DNA of 64,000 nt from Deinococcus rubellus (GCF_025244745.1 NZ_CP104213.1:551501-615500); one strand, 5' to 3'. Positions 27,526 to 36,966 are shown, counted from the stretch's first letter. Notes: generated from the letters alone by a model not told the origin. Numbers and translations: made by a program.

Positions 27526-29742
27526 ATGCAACCTCTGGCCCGACTCGTGACCCGCCGTCCCTGGCTGGTGCTGGTGATCTGGGGGGTGCTGGCGCTGATC
27601 TGCGCCGTACCCGCCAGCCTCGCGCCTGCCCGTCTCACTGCCGACCCCGGCGCACTCACCAACTCTGAGAGCGGCAAGGTGACGGCCCTGCTGGCCGACC
27701 GCTTCGGCGAGCGCGATTCCAACACCGTGCTGCTGGTTACCCAGTCGGCCCAGCCGCTCACCCAGCTGCAGTCGGCCAAACAGTACGGCACCTTTATCGC
27801 GGGCCTGAAAAAAGTGCCGGGCGTGACGCGGGTGCTGCCCTACGACGCCCAGACGGCAGTCAAGGCCAGCAGTGCCGACGACACCCTGGCCCTGACGCTG
27901 GCCCAGATTCCGCTGTTCGAGGGCGCGACGCCCGCGCTGAACCGGGTGCGCGAGTATGTCCAGACGCAAAAAGCCCCCGGCTTCGACATCCGGGTGACTG
28001 GTGGGCAGGCCATCGCCGCCGACTTCACCGAGTTTGCCGAGGGCGATACCAAGCGCAGTGAGCTGACGGCCCTGCCGCTGACCGGGATGGTGCTGCTGTT
28101 CGTGTTCGGGGCGCTGATCGCCGCCGGGCTGCCACTACTGATCAGCTTGCTGAGCATCACGGCGGCGATGGCGGGCCTGTATCTGCTCACCTTCCTAATT
28201 CCGACCAGCACCTTCGCGCAGAGCATCATCACGCTGCTGTCGCTGGGCGCGGGCATCGACTATGCCCTGCTGATGGTCAACCGCTTCCGCGAGGAGTTGA
28301 AAGGGGGTGGGGGCAGCGAGCGGGCCGCCTACCGCACCGTGCTGACCGCCGGGCGCAGCGTGGCCTTCAGCGGCGTCACGGTGGCGATGGCGATGGCGGC
28401 CCTGCTACTGCCGCCGATTCCCTTCGTTCGGAGCCTGGGCATCGGCGGGGTGCTGGCGGTCCTGTTCACGGTGCTCAGCAGCCTCACGGCGCTGCCTGCC
28501 CTGCTGACCTTGCTGGGCGAAAAAGTCAACTGGCCACACCTTCGTCCGCGCTGGAAAGGCCTGGAGTTCGGTCAGTCGGCCCGCGAGAGTGCGCTCTGGA
28601 CCGCATTGGCCCGCCGGGTCACGGCCCGCCCGGTGCTGGCGGTGGTGGCCAGCGTGCTGCTCCTTGTTACGCTGGCGTTGCCCGCCCGCAACATGCACAT
28701 TGGCTACGCGGGGGCCTGGGGCCTGGTGGAAGGGGTGGAATCGCGCGACGCACTGGCCGCCGTGCGCGATCTGGGTGCGGGTGGGCTGCTCTCGCAGTTC
28801 GAGGTGATTCTCGATCTGAAAGACCACAAATACGGCCCAGCAGACCGGGTTGCCTTTCAGCAGACGGTGACTCGGGTGCGGGCGCTTCCGGGCGTGCAGG
28901 CGGTGATCAGCCCCTTCGTGGACGCAGAACTGCTGCGCGGCGGCGGCTCGCTGAACGATCTGGCCGCTTTATCGCGCCGCAGTTTCAGCGCCGACCGGAC
29001 GCTGCTGAGATTCACGGTGGTGCCCAGCGGCTACCTGCGCGCCGACCAGATCGACCCCTTCGAAACCCGGCTGCGGACTGCGCTCGACGCCTCGCCCTAT
29101 GCTTATCAGCTCGGCGGCGCACCCGTCGGTGAGCGCGAGTTCAGCAAGGCCATTACCAGTGCCATTCCTACCGCCGTCGCTGCCGTCTTCGCGGGCACCT
29201 TTCTCCTCCTGATGGTCGCCTTCCGCAGCCTGTTCATTCCTCTCAAGAGCATCGTCATGAACAGCCTGACCGTGCTGGCGGCTTACGGGGTGGTCACACT
29301 GGTCGTGCAGGAGGGGTACGGGGCCGCGCTGCTGGGCGTGCCGCAGGACGTGGGTGTGCTTGATGCCAGCTTGCCGCTGCTGCTGTTCGCGGTGCTGTTC
29401 GGGCTGAGCATGGATTACGAGATTTTCCTGCTCTCGCGGGTGCAGGAAGAACACCTGCGCGGCCACGACAACCGGGAGGCGGTGGTGCTGGCCGTCGGGC
29501 GTACGGCCCGGATCATCACCAGCGCCGCCGTCATCATGTTCATCGTCTTCGTGGCCTTCACCTTTGGGCGGGTGGTCGCCAACAAGAGTATCGGGCTGGG
29601 CCTGGCGGTGGCGGTGGCCCTGGACGCAACGCTGGTAAGGCTGGTGCTGGTGCCGGGGCTGTTGCAACTCGCTGGAAAGTGGAACTGGTGGCTGCCGGGC
29701 TGGCTGGGCAAGCTGCTGCCGAAGGTGGAGCTGGAACACTGA
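27526..29742 (+). CDS. MMPL/RND-family exporter
   Basis: 738 residues, about twelve membrane helices in two repeats. Each half has helix 1, a periplasmic domain and five helices ([27 protein letters not shown] in the first, [26 protein letters not shown] in the second). The GIDYALL and SMDYEIFL segments carry the Asp-Tyr pairs used for proton relay in MMPL proteins. Substrate is probably a lipid or hydrophobic compound, by family only. ATG 27526 opens the first helix; the upstream extension lacks homology. Confidence 0.88.
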   Translation: MQPLARLVTRRPWLVLVIWGVLALICAVPASLAPARLTADPGALTNSESGKVTALLADRFGERDSNTVLLVTQSAQPLTQLQSAKQYGTFIAGLKKVPGVTRVLPYDAQTAVKASSADDTLALTLAQIPLFEGATPALNRVREYVQTQKAPGFDIRVTGGQAIAADFTEFAEGDTKRSELTALPLTGMVLLFVFGALIAAGLPLLISLLSITAAMAGLYLLTFLIPTSTFAQSIITLLSLGAGIDYALLMVNRFREELKGGGGSERAAYRTVLTAGRSVAFSGVTVAMAMAALLLPPIPFVRSLGIGGVLAVLFTVLSSLTALPALLTLLGEKVNWPHLRPRWKGLEFGQSARESALWTALARRVTARPVLAVVASVLLLVTLALPARNMHIGYAGAWGLVEGVESRDALAAVRDLGAGGLLSQFEVILDLKDHKYGPADRVAFQQTVTRVRALPGVQAVISPFVDAELLRGGGSLNDLAALSRRSFSADRTLLRFTVVPSGYLRADQIDPFETRLRTALDASPYAYQLGGAPVGEREFSKAITSAIPTAVAAVFAGTFLLLMVAFRSLFIPLKSIVMNSLTVLAAYGVVTLVVQEGYGAALLGVPQDVGVLDASLPLLLFAVLFGLSMDYEIFLLSRVQEEHLRGHDNREAVVLAVGRTARIITSAAVIMFIVFVAFTFGRVVANKSIGLGLAVAVALDATLVRLVLVPGLLQLAGKWNWWLPGWLGKLLPKVELEH

Positions 29743-29811
29743 GGCGGTCTGCTGTCCTTCCTGGCGGCTATTGATACGGGCATAAATTCAGGTTGCTAAA
29801 CTGGGCAGGAT

Positions 29812-30324
29812 ATGGCAGCCTGGCAACCTTCGAAATACACGCGTGCTCAGCTTGAGGAGCGGCGTCTCGCAGCGCTCCCCATAATCCAGGCAGGTGACAC
29901 ACCCAACCAGCAGATTGCCGATACCTTCGGTGTCTCGATCAATACCATTTACAGCTGGAAAGAACGGCTTCGCTACCAGGGCGGACTAGAAGCGACCCCT
30001 ACTACCGGTCGTCCGTCCCGGCTAACCAGTGAACAACGCCAACAGCTCTGCACCCTCCTGCAGGAGGGTGCGCGTGCTCACCACTTCCCGGATGAGACCT
30101 GGACGACGCCCCGTGTCCGTGACCTCATTGGTCGTCAGCTCGGGGTGTGGTACCACGTTGACCACGTTCGCAAGCTGCTCCATCAACTGGGCTTCTCTCT
30201 CCAACGACCTCAGAAAGGCGCTTTGGAACAGAACGAGCAGGCCGTGAGAACCTGGGTGCAGATCACGCGCCCAGAGGTCGAAAAAAAAGGTCGAGGACGG
30301 CGCAACGTTGATTTATCTGGATGA
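29812..30324 (+). CDS. IS630 transposase, N-terminal DNA-binding part
   Basis: 170 residues. It has an N-terminal helix-turn-helix (IADTFGVSINTIYSWKERLR) and a second winged-helix region (RLTSEQRQQLCTLLQEGA, LIGRQLGVWYHVDHVRKLLHQLGFSLQRPQK), the standard IS630 DNA-binding half. After EVEKK the frame reads through an A8 run (30281-30288) and stops at 30324. With seven A residues it would continue directly into the catalytic half. So either RNA polymerase or ribosome slippage makes the full enzyme, or the transposase is broken by one extra base. Confidence 0.85.
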   Translation: MAAWQPSKYTRAQLEERRLAALPIIQAGDTPNQQIADTFGVSINTIYSWKERLRYQGGLEATPTTGRPSRLTSEQRQQLCTLLQEGARAHHFPDETWTTPRVRDLIGRQLGVWYHVDHVRKLLHQLGFSLQRPQKGALEQNEQAVRTWVQITRPEVEKKGRGRRNVDLSG

Positions 30325-30811
30325 AGTTGGCTTCAGCCTGAAGGGAGTCGTACGGCGAACCTGGGCCGTGCGTGGGAAGACACCCGTCGTGCGTCTCCCC
30401 GCTAGTTGGCACAAATTATCGACCATTGGTGCGATCACGTCCAAAGGTCAGTTTCTGCAGCACACTCAATCGGGATCCATCAAAACACCTGACGTGCTGA
30501 GGTTCCTCGACCATCTGTTGCATCACATTTCCGGTGACCTGGTTCTGGTGCTCGACAATGCTGCGATTCATCGGGCGAAGGCTGTTTCAGCCTTCGTGGA
30601 AACCCACCCGCGCCTGTCACTGGTCTATCTTCCGCCCTACTCGCCAGAACTCAATCCAATTGAGAAAGTCTGGGCCTACATCAAGCGCAATATCCTGGGA
30701 AACTTCTGCGCCAAGACCACCAAAGAACTCAAAACCCGGCTTCGATCAGGGTGGCAACGAATTCGCTACATCCGACTCCCGCAGCGCCTGATGGCTCAAA
30801 CCCCGATTTAA
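30308..30811 (+). CDS. IS630 transposase, C-terminal DDE catalytic part
   Basis: 167 residues from a TTG, but the frame is open back to the A8 tract, giving KVEDGATLIYLDEVGFS as the joined sequence. The DDE triad is visible: D in YLDEVGFS, D in LVLDNAAIHRA, and E in SPELNPIEKVWAYIK. It needs a +1 (net) frame change from the upstream half, which loss of one A in the mRNA would give. On its own it would lack DNA binding. Confidence 0.85.
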   Translation: MIYLDEVGFSLKGVVRRTWAVRGKTPVVRLPASWHKLSTIGAITSKGQFLQHTQSGSIKTPDVLRFLDHLLHHISGDLVLVLDNAAIHRAKAVSAFVETHPRLSLVYLPPYSPELNPIEKVWAYIKRNILGNFCAKTTKELKTRLRSGWQRIRYIRLPQRLMAQTPI

Positions 30812-30818
30812 GCCGTTA

Positions 30819-31262
30819 TCAATAGTCTCCCACCTCGAAGCCCATTTCCCGCAGCGCTTCCTCGGCGGCCTGTTGATCCTGCGCCGAGCTGCCGCCTGAG
30901 ATGCCGATGCCGCCGATGACCTGCCCATTCTCGACGATGGGATACCCGCCGCCCAGCGCCGTCATGCGCGGGTGGTTGTTGAGCGGGGTTACTTCCGGAT
31001 TCTGCACGATCTCGTTCCAGACATGGGTGGCGCGGCCAAACGAGGCGGCAGTCCAGGCCTTGTTGATCGCCACCTCTGCCACCAGAAACGGCGCATGGTC
31101 GGCCCGCTCGAAGGCCCGCAGGTGCCCTCCTGTGTCGGTGACGGCAATCGCCATGTCAACGCCGAGGCGCTCGGCAGCGGCGCGGGCTGCCTGAATGAGT
31201 TGAAGCGCCGCGCGACAGGAGATGTTGGGGGTCGCCACAGAATTTGCCGGACGGTTGGTCAT
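30819..31262 (-). CDS. GlcG/HbpS-family protein (DUF336)
   Basis: 147 residues. The family pattern is clear: AALQLIQAARAAAERLGVDMAIAVTDTGGHLRAF, VAINKAWTAASFGRAT and GGGYPIVENGQVIGGIGISGGSSAQDQQAAEEAL. Members include the haem-binding HbpS and GlcG of glycolate operons; the molecular role is mostly unknown. The stop codon TGA lies inside the inverted repeat of the adjoining insertion sequence, and the last Tyr comes from the duplicated TA. A GGGAG site precedes the ATG. Confidence 0.9.
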   Translation of the reverse strand: MTNRPANSVATPNISCRAALQLIQAARAAAERLGVDMAIAVTDTGGHLRAFERADHAPFLVAEVAINKAWTAASFGRATHVWNEIVQNPEVTPLNNHPRMTALGGGYPIVENGQVIGGIGISGGSSAQDQQAAEEALREMGFEVGDY

Positions 31263-31422
31263 ATTCAGTATCTCCCTGGAAAGCTTTGGCTTTACTGAGT
31301 AGAGCGAGTGAGGAAGAAAGTACGTCCTGGCGAGAGTGGAGGAGTGGCGTTCTCAAGGAGAGAAGTGGCGTGCCCAGTGGCATATCGTCATGAACGGACA
31401 CCTGTTGAGGGCCAGTCCTCCC

Positions 31423-31464
31423 TTCACGACGGGTGCGTGAGCAAAGCGAATGCCCTTCCACAAG
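31423..31464. repeat. Second copy of the interspersed repeat
   Basis: The block TTCACGACGGGTGCGTGAGC and the following GCGAATGCCC-TTCCACAAG match 26490-26539 with a few changes and an 8-base gap. It lies in the 211-base region between the acyl-CoA ligase stop and the GlcG-like gene. The same region also contains GGAGGAGTGGCGT (about 31340), a string seen again inside the epimerase gene at 38.6 kb. Confidence 0.6.
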
Positions 31465-31473
31465 TGACCTTCC

Positions 31474-33147
31474 TCAGCGTACTGCCGTACCTTCGGCCGT
31501 CTTCTCCTTGAACTGCTCACGCAACTCGCGCTTGAGAAACTTGCCGGTGGCCCCAATCGGGATCACCTCGACCACCTCATAGGCGTCGGGCAGCCACCAT
31601 TTGGCGAACCTGGGGGCCAGAAACACAGTCAGTTCGGCGTGGCTGGGGTGGTCGTGGCCGGGCCGCAGCACCAGCACCGCCAGCGGGCGCTCGTCCCACT
31701 TGGGGTCGGGCATGGCGATCACGGCGGCCTGCGACACGGCGGGGTGGGCCATCAAGGCATTTTCAAGGTCCACGCTGCTGATCCACTCGCCACCCGACTT
31801 GATCAGGTCCTTGGCCCGGTCCTGGATATGCATGAAACCCCGTGCGTCCAGGGTGGCGATATCTCCGGTGTCGAACCACTGCTGGCCGTCCAGCGTGAGG
31901 AAGTTGCTCTGGCCGGTGCCCTTGAAGTAGCTTCCGGCGACCCACGGCCCGCGTGCGATCAGGCGGCCCATGCTCTTGCCGTCGTGGGGCAGCAACTGAT
32001 TGTCGTCGTCAATCAGTTCGAGCCGCACGGTGGGCACCGGTACGCCCTGCTTGGCGGCCAGCGCGAAGCCCTCGTCGCTGCCAAAGGTGGTCCCCGGCGG
32101 CGTGATGCTCACCGAGCCGAGCGGGTGCGTCTCGGTCATGCCCCAGGCCTGGGCCAGCTTGAGGTGGTGGCGCTCCCAGAAGGCCCGGATCATGGCTTCC
32201 GGGGCTGCCGAACCGCCCACCACCAATCTTTCCAGCAGCAAATGGTACGGCTCTCCGGCTTGCCTGGCCCGGTCCAGCTCGGCCAGTAGCCCCATCCAGA
32301 TGGTCGGCACGCCCGCCGTGATGGTCACCTGCTCGTCCTGCATCAGCCTGGCGAGCGTGGGGCCGTCCGAGAAGGCCCCGGCGAAGACCAGCTTTGCGCC
32401 GTACATGGCGCAGGTATACGGCAGCCCCCAGGCATTGACGTGAAACATCGGCACGATGGGCAGCACCGAGTCGATCTGGCCCACGTTGAGGGCGTCCTTG
32501 GGCGCGGAGGCCAGACTGTGCAGGATGGTGGAACGGTGCGAGTAGGTTACGGCCTTGGGGTTGCCGGTGGTGCCGGAGGTGTAGCACATGCCCGCTGCGT
32601 CGGTTTCCTGCATCTGGGGGTAGCGGGTCTGCGGCCCGTGCTGCATGATCCAGGTGTCGTAATCGTCCACACCCTCGATGGGTGCGGCCAGCGGTCCCAG
32701 CACCACGATCTTCCTGATGCTGGGGCAGCCTGCCTGGATGGTGGGGATCATACCCGCGAACAGGTTCTCGATCAGCAGTACCTGGTCCTCGGCGTCGTTG
32801 ACGATCCAGCAGATCTGATCGGGGTGCAACCTTATGTTGACGGTGTGCAGGACGCCGCCCATGCTCGGCACGCCCAGATAGGCTTCCAGGTGCCGGTAGG
32901 AGTTGACGGCCAGGGTCGCCACCCGCTCGCCCGGCTGCACGCCCGCCGCCGTGAGGGCGCTGGCGAGCCTCAGGGCGCGGTCTGCCACTGCGCCGTAGGT
33001 GGTGCGGTGGGTGCTGGCGGTCGGCTGGCCCTGCTCATTTTTGCCCGACACCACCAGACTGACGATCTCGCGCTCGGTAAACAGCAGTCGGGCGCGTTCC
33101 ACGATCTCGGGAATCAGCAGCGGCACATCCATCATGGTGCTTTTCAT
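31474..33147 (-). CDS. Acyl-CoA ligase (AMP-forming fatty-acid-CoA synthetase)
   Basis: 557 residues. It activates a fatty acid with ATP and CoA. Adenylate-forming motifs are YTSGTTGNPKAVTYSHRS (P-loop), QAWGMTETHPLGSV, WFDTGDIATLDARGFM and DRAKDLIKSGGEWISS; the late lysine region reads GATGKFLKRELR. Overall pattern fits medium/long-chain ligases. The ATG at 33147 has a GGAG site upstream and is preferred to the ATG ten codons earlier. It is not clustered with other beta-oxidation genes. Confidence 0.92.
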   Translation of the reverse strand: MKSTMMDVPLLIPEIVERARLLFTEREIVSLVVSGKNEQGQPTASTHRTTYGAVADRALRLASALTAAGVQPGERVATLAVNSYRHLEAYLGVPSMGGVLHTVNIRLHPDQICWIVNDAEDQVLLIENLFAGMIPTIQAGCPSIRKIVVLGPLAAPIEGVDDYDTWIMQHGPQTRYPQMQETDAAGMCYTSGTTGNPKAVTYSHRSTILHSLASAPKDALNVGQIDSVLPIVPMFHVNAWGLPYTCAMYGAKLVFAGAFSDGPTLARLMQDEQVTITAGVPTIWMGLLAELDRARQAGEPYHLLLERLVVGGSAAPEAMIRAFWERHHLKLAQAWGMTETHPLGSVSITPPGTTFGSDEGFALAAKQGVPVPTVRLELIDDDNQLLPHDGKSMGRLIARGPWVAGSYFKGTGQSNFLTLDGQQWFDTGDIATLDARGFMHIQDRAKDLIKSGGEWISSVDLENALMAHPAVSQAAVIAMPDPKWDERPLAVLVLRPGHDHPSHAELTVFLAPRFAKWWLPDAYEVVEVIPIGATGKFLKRELREQFKEKTAEGTAVR

Positions 33148-33332
33148 GTCGGGTCTCCTGGGAATCAGCGGCGGCAACGCCGGGGTGAGTCAAAAAAGCT
33201 GAAGCAAGTCAGGTTGTGCGTGCCCGCAGTCTAGCGGAGTCCGAACCTGGGGACGGGTGACCTGCCGGAACCGTACTGGGTGTGGGGAAGGGCTGTGCGA
33301 GTTGTGTCAGCGCCCACGTGACACCCTGAAGC

Positions 33333-33716
33333 GTGCCAGGTTCCCTTTCCTTCGAGCGCCCGCTGGCGGCCCTGCTCAGCGGGCTGGCGCTCGTCTGCGG
33401 CGGCTGGGCGCTGTGGCCCGCGCTGAGTCCATCGCCGCGCCTGCCGGTGGTAACCCACGCCGCCCTGCCCGCGCCGCTGAGTGCTGATCCCGCGCCCGTG
33501 TATGCCACCACCCCCAGCATCAGGCCGCTGATTTCCGGCCAGCTCAACCTCAACACTGCCTCAGAAGAACAGCTTGAAGCGTTGCCCAGTATCGGCCCGG
33601 CGCTGGCGGCCCGCCTGATCGCTGCCCGGCCCTACCGCAGCTTGGCCGACCTCGACGCCGTGCGCGGGGTGGGGCCGGTGCTGCTTGCCAAGCTCACGCC
33701 GCTGGTCCGCTTTTAA
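33333..33716 (+). CDS. comEA: ComEA-type DNA-binding competence protein
   Basis: 127 residues. One N-terminal membrane anchor (about 8-28, LAALLSGLALVCGGWALWP), a Pro/Ala-rich periplasmic stretch, then a helix-hairpin-helix pair: LNLNTASEEQLEALPSIGPALAARLIAARP and FRSLADLDAVRGVGPVLLAKL-like. ComEA binds incoming DNA at the membrane and delivers it to the ComEC channel. The start is GTG. Its TAA overlaps the ATG of the comEC remnant, the usual comEA-comEC operon order. Confidence 0.88.
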   Translation: MPGSLSFERPLAALLSGLALVCGGWALWPALSPSPRLPVVTHAALPAPLSADPAPVYATTPSIRPLISGQLNLNTASEEQLEALPSIGPALAARLIAARPYRSLADLDAVRGVGPVLLAKLTPLVRF

Positions 33717-34312
33717 TGGCGCTGGGCTGGAACGCGGCCACCGGCGAGGTCGTCGCCCCGGCTTCCCCAGCAGATTCGGCGATCTGGCACGCGCCCGCTT
33801 ATCCGGTGCCCGCTGCGCTGGCCGTCATTGGCGGCGTGCTGCTGGGCTTCGGGGCCGCCTGGGGTGCGGGCGTGCTGCTGCGGGCCGCCGGGGAGCGCCA
33901 TGTGCCAGTGCGCGAGGTGCGACGGGGGGACAGCATGCAAGCCGGAGAGGCCCATTTCACGGTGCTGTGGCCGGTGGGCCAGCCCTTCTCGAAGGCCGAC
34001 AACGACAACAGCGTGGTCGTCAGGCTCGACACCCCCAGGTTCCATACTGTTTTCCTGGGCGATCTGCCCGATCCCATCGAGGGCGAACTGGGCGTCGGCC
34101 AGCTGGACGTGCTCAAGACCGCCCACCATGGCAGCCGCTTTTCAACTGGGGAAGCATTTTTGCAGGAAACCCGCCCGAAAAATGCCGTTATCAGTGTCGG
34201 GCGCAACACCTACGGCCATCCCAATGCGCAGGTGCTGGACTGGCTCGCGGCGGCAGGTGTGCAGGTCTGGCGTACCGATCAGGTGGGCACGGTGCACTGG
34301 CCCTTGCCGTGA
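33716..34312 (+). CDS. comEC: ComEC remnant: only the last part of the metallo-beta-lactamase-like domain
   Basis: 198 residues where 700-800 are usual. Residues about 55-198 match the end of ComEC: VREVRRGD, NDNSVVVRL, FLGDLPDPIEGEL, DVLKTAHHGSR, VISVGRNTYGHP and WRTDQVGTVHW. The HxHxDH half of that domain and the whole membrane channel are missing. One hydrophobic helix (about 30-54) precedes the remnant directly, so a large in-frame deletion is likely. It cannot form a DNA channel. Whether another comEC exists elsewhere in the genome is unknown. Confidence 0.75.
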   Translation: MALGWNAATGEVVAPASPADSAIWHAPAYPVPAALAVIGGVLLGFGAAWGAGVLLRAAGERHVPVREVRRGDSMQAGEAHFTVLWPVGQPFSKADNDNSVVVRLDTPRFHTVFLGDLPDPIEGELGVGQLDVLKTAHHGSRFSTGEAFLQETRPKNAVISVGRNTYGHPNAQVLDWLAAAGVQVWRTDQVGTVHWPLP

Positions 34313-34354
34313 ATCTGTGAGGCGGGATTGATGTTCGGTCTGGCGACCCTCCTC

Positions 34355-34360
34355 TAGACT
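34355..34360 (+). promoter_or_regulatory. -10 element TAGACT of the acetyltransferase gene
   Basis: TAGACT lies 6 bases before the ATG at 34367; leaderless layout. Confidence 0.5.
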
Positions 34361-34366
34361 GACGGT

Positions 34367-35098
34367 ATGACCCCCACCGTCCGCCGCGTCACCGATCCCC
34401 TCGACCCGGCCCTGAGCGCGTTCGGGCGTATTCAGGAAGCTAGCTACTATGCCCCCGACATGCTGATCCCCGCCGAGTACTTCGGCCAGATGATCTCGCA
34501 GCAGGATGACAAGCGCGAGAACGTCATTCTGGTGGCCGAGAACGGGGGAGAGGTCATCGGCGGGACGCTGTTTCATTTGCTAGGCAGCGGCGCGGGCTTC
34601 AGCTCGTTCATGGGCGTGGCCCAGTCGGCGCGGGGCACAGGAGCGGCCCGCGCGCTGCACTCCACCCGCATGCAAGTGATTCGCGAGGCTGGATTGGCAG
34701 GCGTCTTTGCCGACGCTGTTCACCTGGATACCCTCAGCGCCGCCGACCTCGCTGCCGAGGCGCGGGTGGGCAGCGACCCGAAGCTCAGGCGCGTCAAGCT
34801 GGGCGCGCTGGGCTTCGGCACGGTGGACATTCCTTACTGGCAGCCCGTCGGTGGCCCGGACGGTGGACCGCTGATGGACCTCGACCTGCTCTACTCCCCG
34901 CTGGAACCGGCTGACAGCGTGCCGCTGCACCTTGTCGGCGAGACGATGCGTGCCTACTGGCAAAGCTGGCTCGGCCCGGAGCGTGCCCAGCGCGAGGCCG
35001 AGGCACTGGCCGGGCGCAGCGGACATGACCCGGTGGCTTTGCTCCCCGCGACGCAGCGGCCAGGTGTTTTTGTCGGGAACGGCCCGCAAAAAAGCTGA
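34367..35098 (+). CDS. GNAT-family acetyltransferase-like protein
   Basis: 243 residues. The N-terminal 150 residues follow the acetyl-CoA-binding GNAT fold: [22 protein letters not shown], then [32 protein letters not shown] with the R-x-x-G-x-G/A loop as SARGTGAA. The C-terminal 90 residues ([30 protein letters not shown]) are an extension found in some deinococcal homologues. Substrate unknown. It is a single gene with its own -10 and a shared bidirectional terminator. Confidence 0.75.
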   Translation: MTPTVRRVTDPLDPALSAFGRIQEASYYAPDMLIPAEYFGQMISQQDDKRENVILVAENGGEVIGGTLFHLLGSGAGFSSFMGVAQSARGTGAARALHSTRMQVIREAGLAGVFADAVHLDTLSAADLAAEARVGSDPKLRRVKLGALGFGTVDIPYWQPVGGPDGGPLMDLDLLYSPLEPADSVPLHLVGETMRAYWQSWLGPERAQREAEALAGRSGHDPVALLPATQRPGVFVGNGPQKS

Positions 35099-35121
35099 CC
35101 CCATCCTGTGGGCCAGCTTTT
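35090..35121. terminator. Bidirectional terminator between convergent genes
   Basis: AAAAGCTG..CCCA pairs with TGGG.CAGCTTTT around a TCCTG loop. T runs occur on both strands, so it can end the acetyltransferase (+) and the GMC oxidoreductase (-). Confidence 0.7.
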
Positions 35122-35138
35122 CAGTTGATCTCTGGCGC

Positions 35139-36779
35139 TCAGTCGTCAGCGCTGACGGCTTCCTGGGTTCTCTGTGTGGGCTGCGCCGCCTTGATGAACT
35201 CGGCGGCCTTCTCGGCGATCATGATGGTGGGCGCATTGGTGTTGCCGCGCACGATGCTCGGCATCACGCTGGCGTCGGCGACCCACAATCCGGTCAGCCC
35301 TCGTATCTGCAATTTGTCGTCCACCACGGCCAGATCGTCGTGGCCCATCTTGCAGGTGCCCACCGGGTGATAGATGGTCATGGCCTGCGCCCGGATGTAG
35401 TCGCGCAGACCGTCGTCACTCTGCACGTTCTCGCCCGGCATCGCTTCGCGGGTGCGGTAGCCCGAGAGCGCTTCTGATTCGCCCACCTGCCGCGCCAGCC
35501 GCATCCCGTGTAGCAGCACGTCCATATCGCGCTCGTCCGAGAGGTAGTCCGGTTCGATCAGCGGATACGTCTGTGGGTCGCTGCTCGCCAGCCGGATCTG
35601 GCCCTTGCTGTGGGGGGCCACCAGCGACGGCAGCAGGGTGAAGTGGTGGCCGTCGAGCTCCAGAAAACCGTGATCCACGAACAGCGCCGCGCCGTTATGA
35701 AATTGCAGATCGGGCGCGTTCAGATTGGGGTCGGACTTCATGAAGCCGCCGCTCTCGGCGATGTTGCTGCACAGCATTCCCTGCTGCTCACTCAGGTACA
35801 GCGCGAAGTTGGCCTCGCTGGTGGCGTCCTTGATGCTGATGGTGTCGGTCTCGTAGACCAGAGGCACGAACAGGTGGTCTTGTAGATTCTGGCCCACGCC
35901 TGGCAGCTCGTGAACGACGGCCACGCCTGCGGCCTCCAGCATGGCCCGCTCGCCCACGCCGGAGAGCATCAGCAGGTGCGGGCTGGTGATCGCCCCGGCC
36001 GCCAGAATGACGCCCCGCTCGGCGCGAATGGTGTGCAAGCTGCCCCCAGATTGGTACTCCACGCCCACGGCCCGTCCCTGCTCGATCAGGATGCGGGTTA
36101 CGTGCGCCCCGGTGCGGGCTTCCAGGTTGGGCCGTGTCAGGGCGGGCTTGAGGTAAGCGCTGGCTGCCGAGTGCCGCACGCCGCCCTTTTGCGTCACCTG
36201 GTAGCGCCCCACGCCTTCCTGGGACGCGCCGTTGAAGTCGTCGTTGGCCGCAAACCCCACCTCCTGAAAGCCCGCCGTGATGGCGTCGCAGATCTCGTGG
36301 GTGTAGCGGCGGTTCTCGACGTGCAGCGGTCCGCCCGCGCCGTGAAAGGAATCAGCGCCGTTCTCGTTGTCCTCGGCCTTGATGAAGTAGGGCAGCACCT
36401 CGGCGTAACTCCAGCCCTGGTTGCCCGCAGCGGCCCAGGCGTCGTAGTCGGCCTGGTTGCCCCGGATGTAGACCATCGCGTTGATGCTGCTTGACCCGCC
36501 CAGCATCTTGCCGCGCGGCCAGTAGAGCCTGCGCCCGGCGAGATGCGCCTGTGCTTCGGTCTCGTAGTTCCAGTCGAGCGGCGACTTGAAAAGCTTCGAG
36601 AAGGCCGCCGGGATGCCGATCTCCGGCGCTTCGTCGGGCACACCCGCTTCGAGCAGCAGCACCCGCGTGCCGGAGTCTTCGGTCAGCCGCGCCGCCACCA
36701 CGCAGCCGCCGGACCCCGCACCCACCACGACGTAATCCACCGTTTCCGAACCTACCTGCGCCGTATCTGCCTGGGTCAT
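35139..36779 (-). CDS. GMC-family FAD oxidoreductase (choline dehydrogenase-like)
   Basis: 546 residues. The FAD dinucleotide fold VDYVVVGAGSGGCVVAARL is at about 14-32. GMC signature 1 is GKMLGGSSSINAMVYIRG at about 90, and signature 2 is GAITSPHLLMLSGVG at about 260. The C-terminal catalytic region is YHPVGTCKMG, and GLWVADASVMPSIVRGNTNAPT closes the fold. It oxidises an alcohol; the real substrate is uncertain since BetA-like labels cover many specificities. GGGAGGATGC before the ATG at 36779 is a good ribosome site. No betaine-aldehyde dehydrogenase or transporter adjoins it. Confidence 0.92.
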   Translation of the reverse strand: MTQADTAQVGSETVDYVVVGAGSGGCVVAARLTEDSGTRVLLLEAGVPDEAPEIGIPAAFSKLFKSPLDWNYETEAQAHLAGRRLYWPRGKMLGGSSSINAMVYIRGNQADYDAWAAAGNQGWSYAEVLPYFIKAEDNENGADSFHGAGGPLHVENRRYTHEICDAITAGFQEVGFAANDDFNGASQEGVGRYQVTQKGGVRHSAASAYLKPALTRPNLEARTGAHVTRILIEQGRAVGVEYQSGGSLHTIRAERGVILAAGAITSPHLLMLSGVGERAMLEAAGVAVVHELPGVGQNLQDHLFVPLVYETDTISIKDATSEANFALYLSEQQGMLCSNIAESGGFMKSDPNLNAPDLQFHNGAALFVDHGFLELDGHHFTLLPSLVAPHSKGQIRLASSDPQTYPLIEPDYLSDERDMDVLLHGMRLARQVGESEALSGYRTREAMPGENVQSDDGLRDYIRAQAMTIYHPVGTCKMGHDDLAVVDDKLQIRGLTGLWVADASVMPSIVRGNTNAPTIMIAEKAAEFIKAAQPTQRTQEAVSADD

Positions 36780-36910
36780 GCATCCTCCCCGCGAAAGGCA
36801 GCTGGACTGGACCCCCTTCCGGCATCTCCTGGAGGAAAGCGGCGGCAGAACTGGATTTCGCGTCAGGGCAGCATACGCCTCCAGGTTTCCACGCGGGCTC
36901 AAAGCGGGCC

Positions 36911-36950
36911 AAAAAAGTGGCCCCGCTTCCCAAGTGACTGGGAGCGGGGC
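36911..36950 (-). terminator. Terminator of the gene at 36967-37470
   Basis: On the minus strand GCCCCGCTCCCA pairs with TGGG(A)AGCGGGGC, followed by CAC and a run of six T. It begins 16 bases after the stop codon. Confidence 0.8.
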
Positions 36951-36966
36951 TGAGCACGGTGTCTGA

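Larger units (their letters stand above)
29771..30822 (+). mobile_element. IS630-family insertion sequence, 1052 bp, complete ends
   Basis: Terminal inverted repeats begin TTGATACGGGCATAAAT on the left and TTGATAACGGCTTAAAT on the right (read inward), imperfect over about 20 bases. The element is flanked on both sides by TA (29769-29770 and 30823-30824), the target duplication of the IS630/Tc1-mariner group. It encodes a helix-turn-helix plus DDE transposase in two frames meeting at an A8 tract. It inserted between the MMPL gene and the stop codon of a GlcG/HbpS-like gene. Confidence 0.92.
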
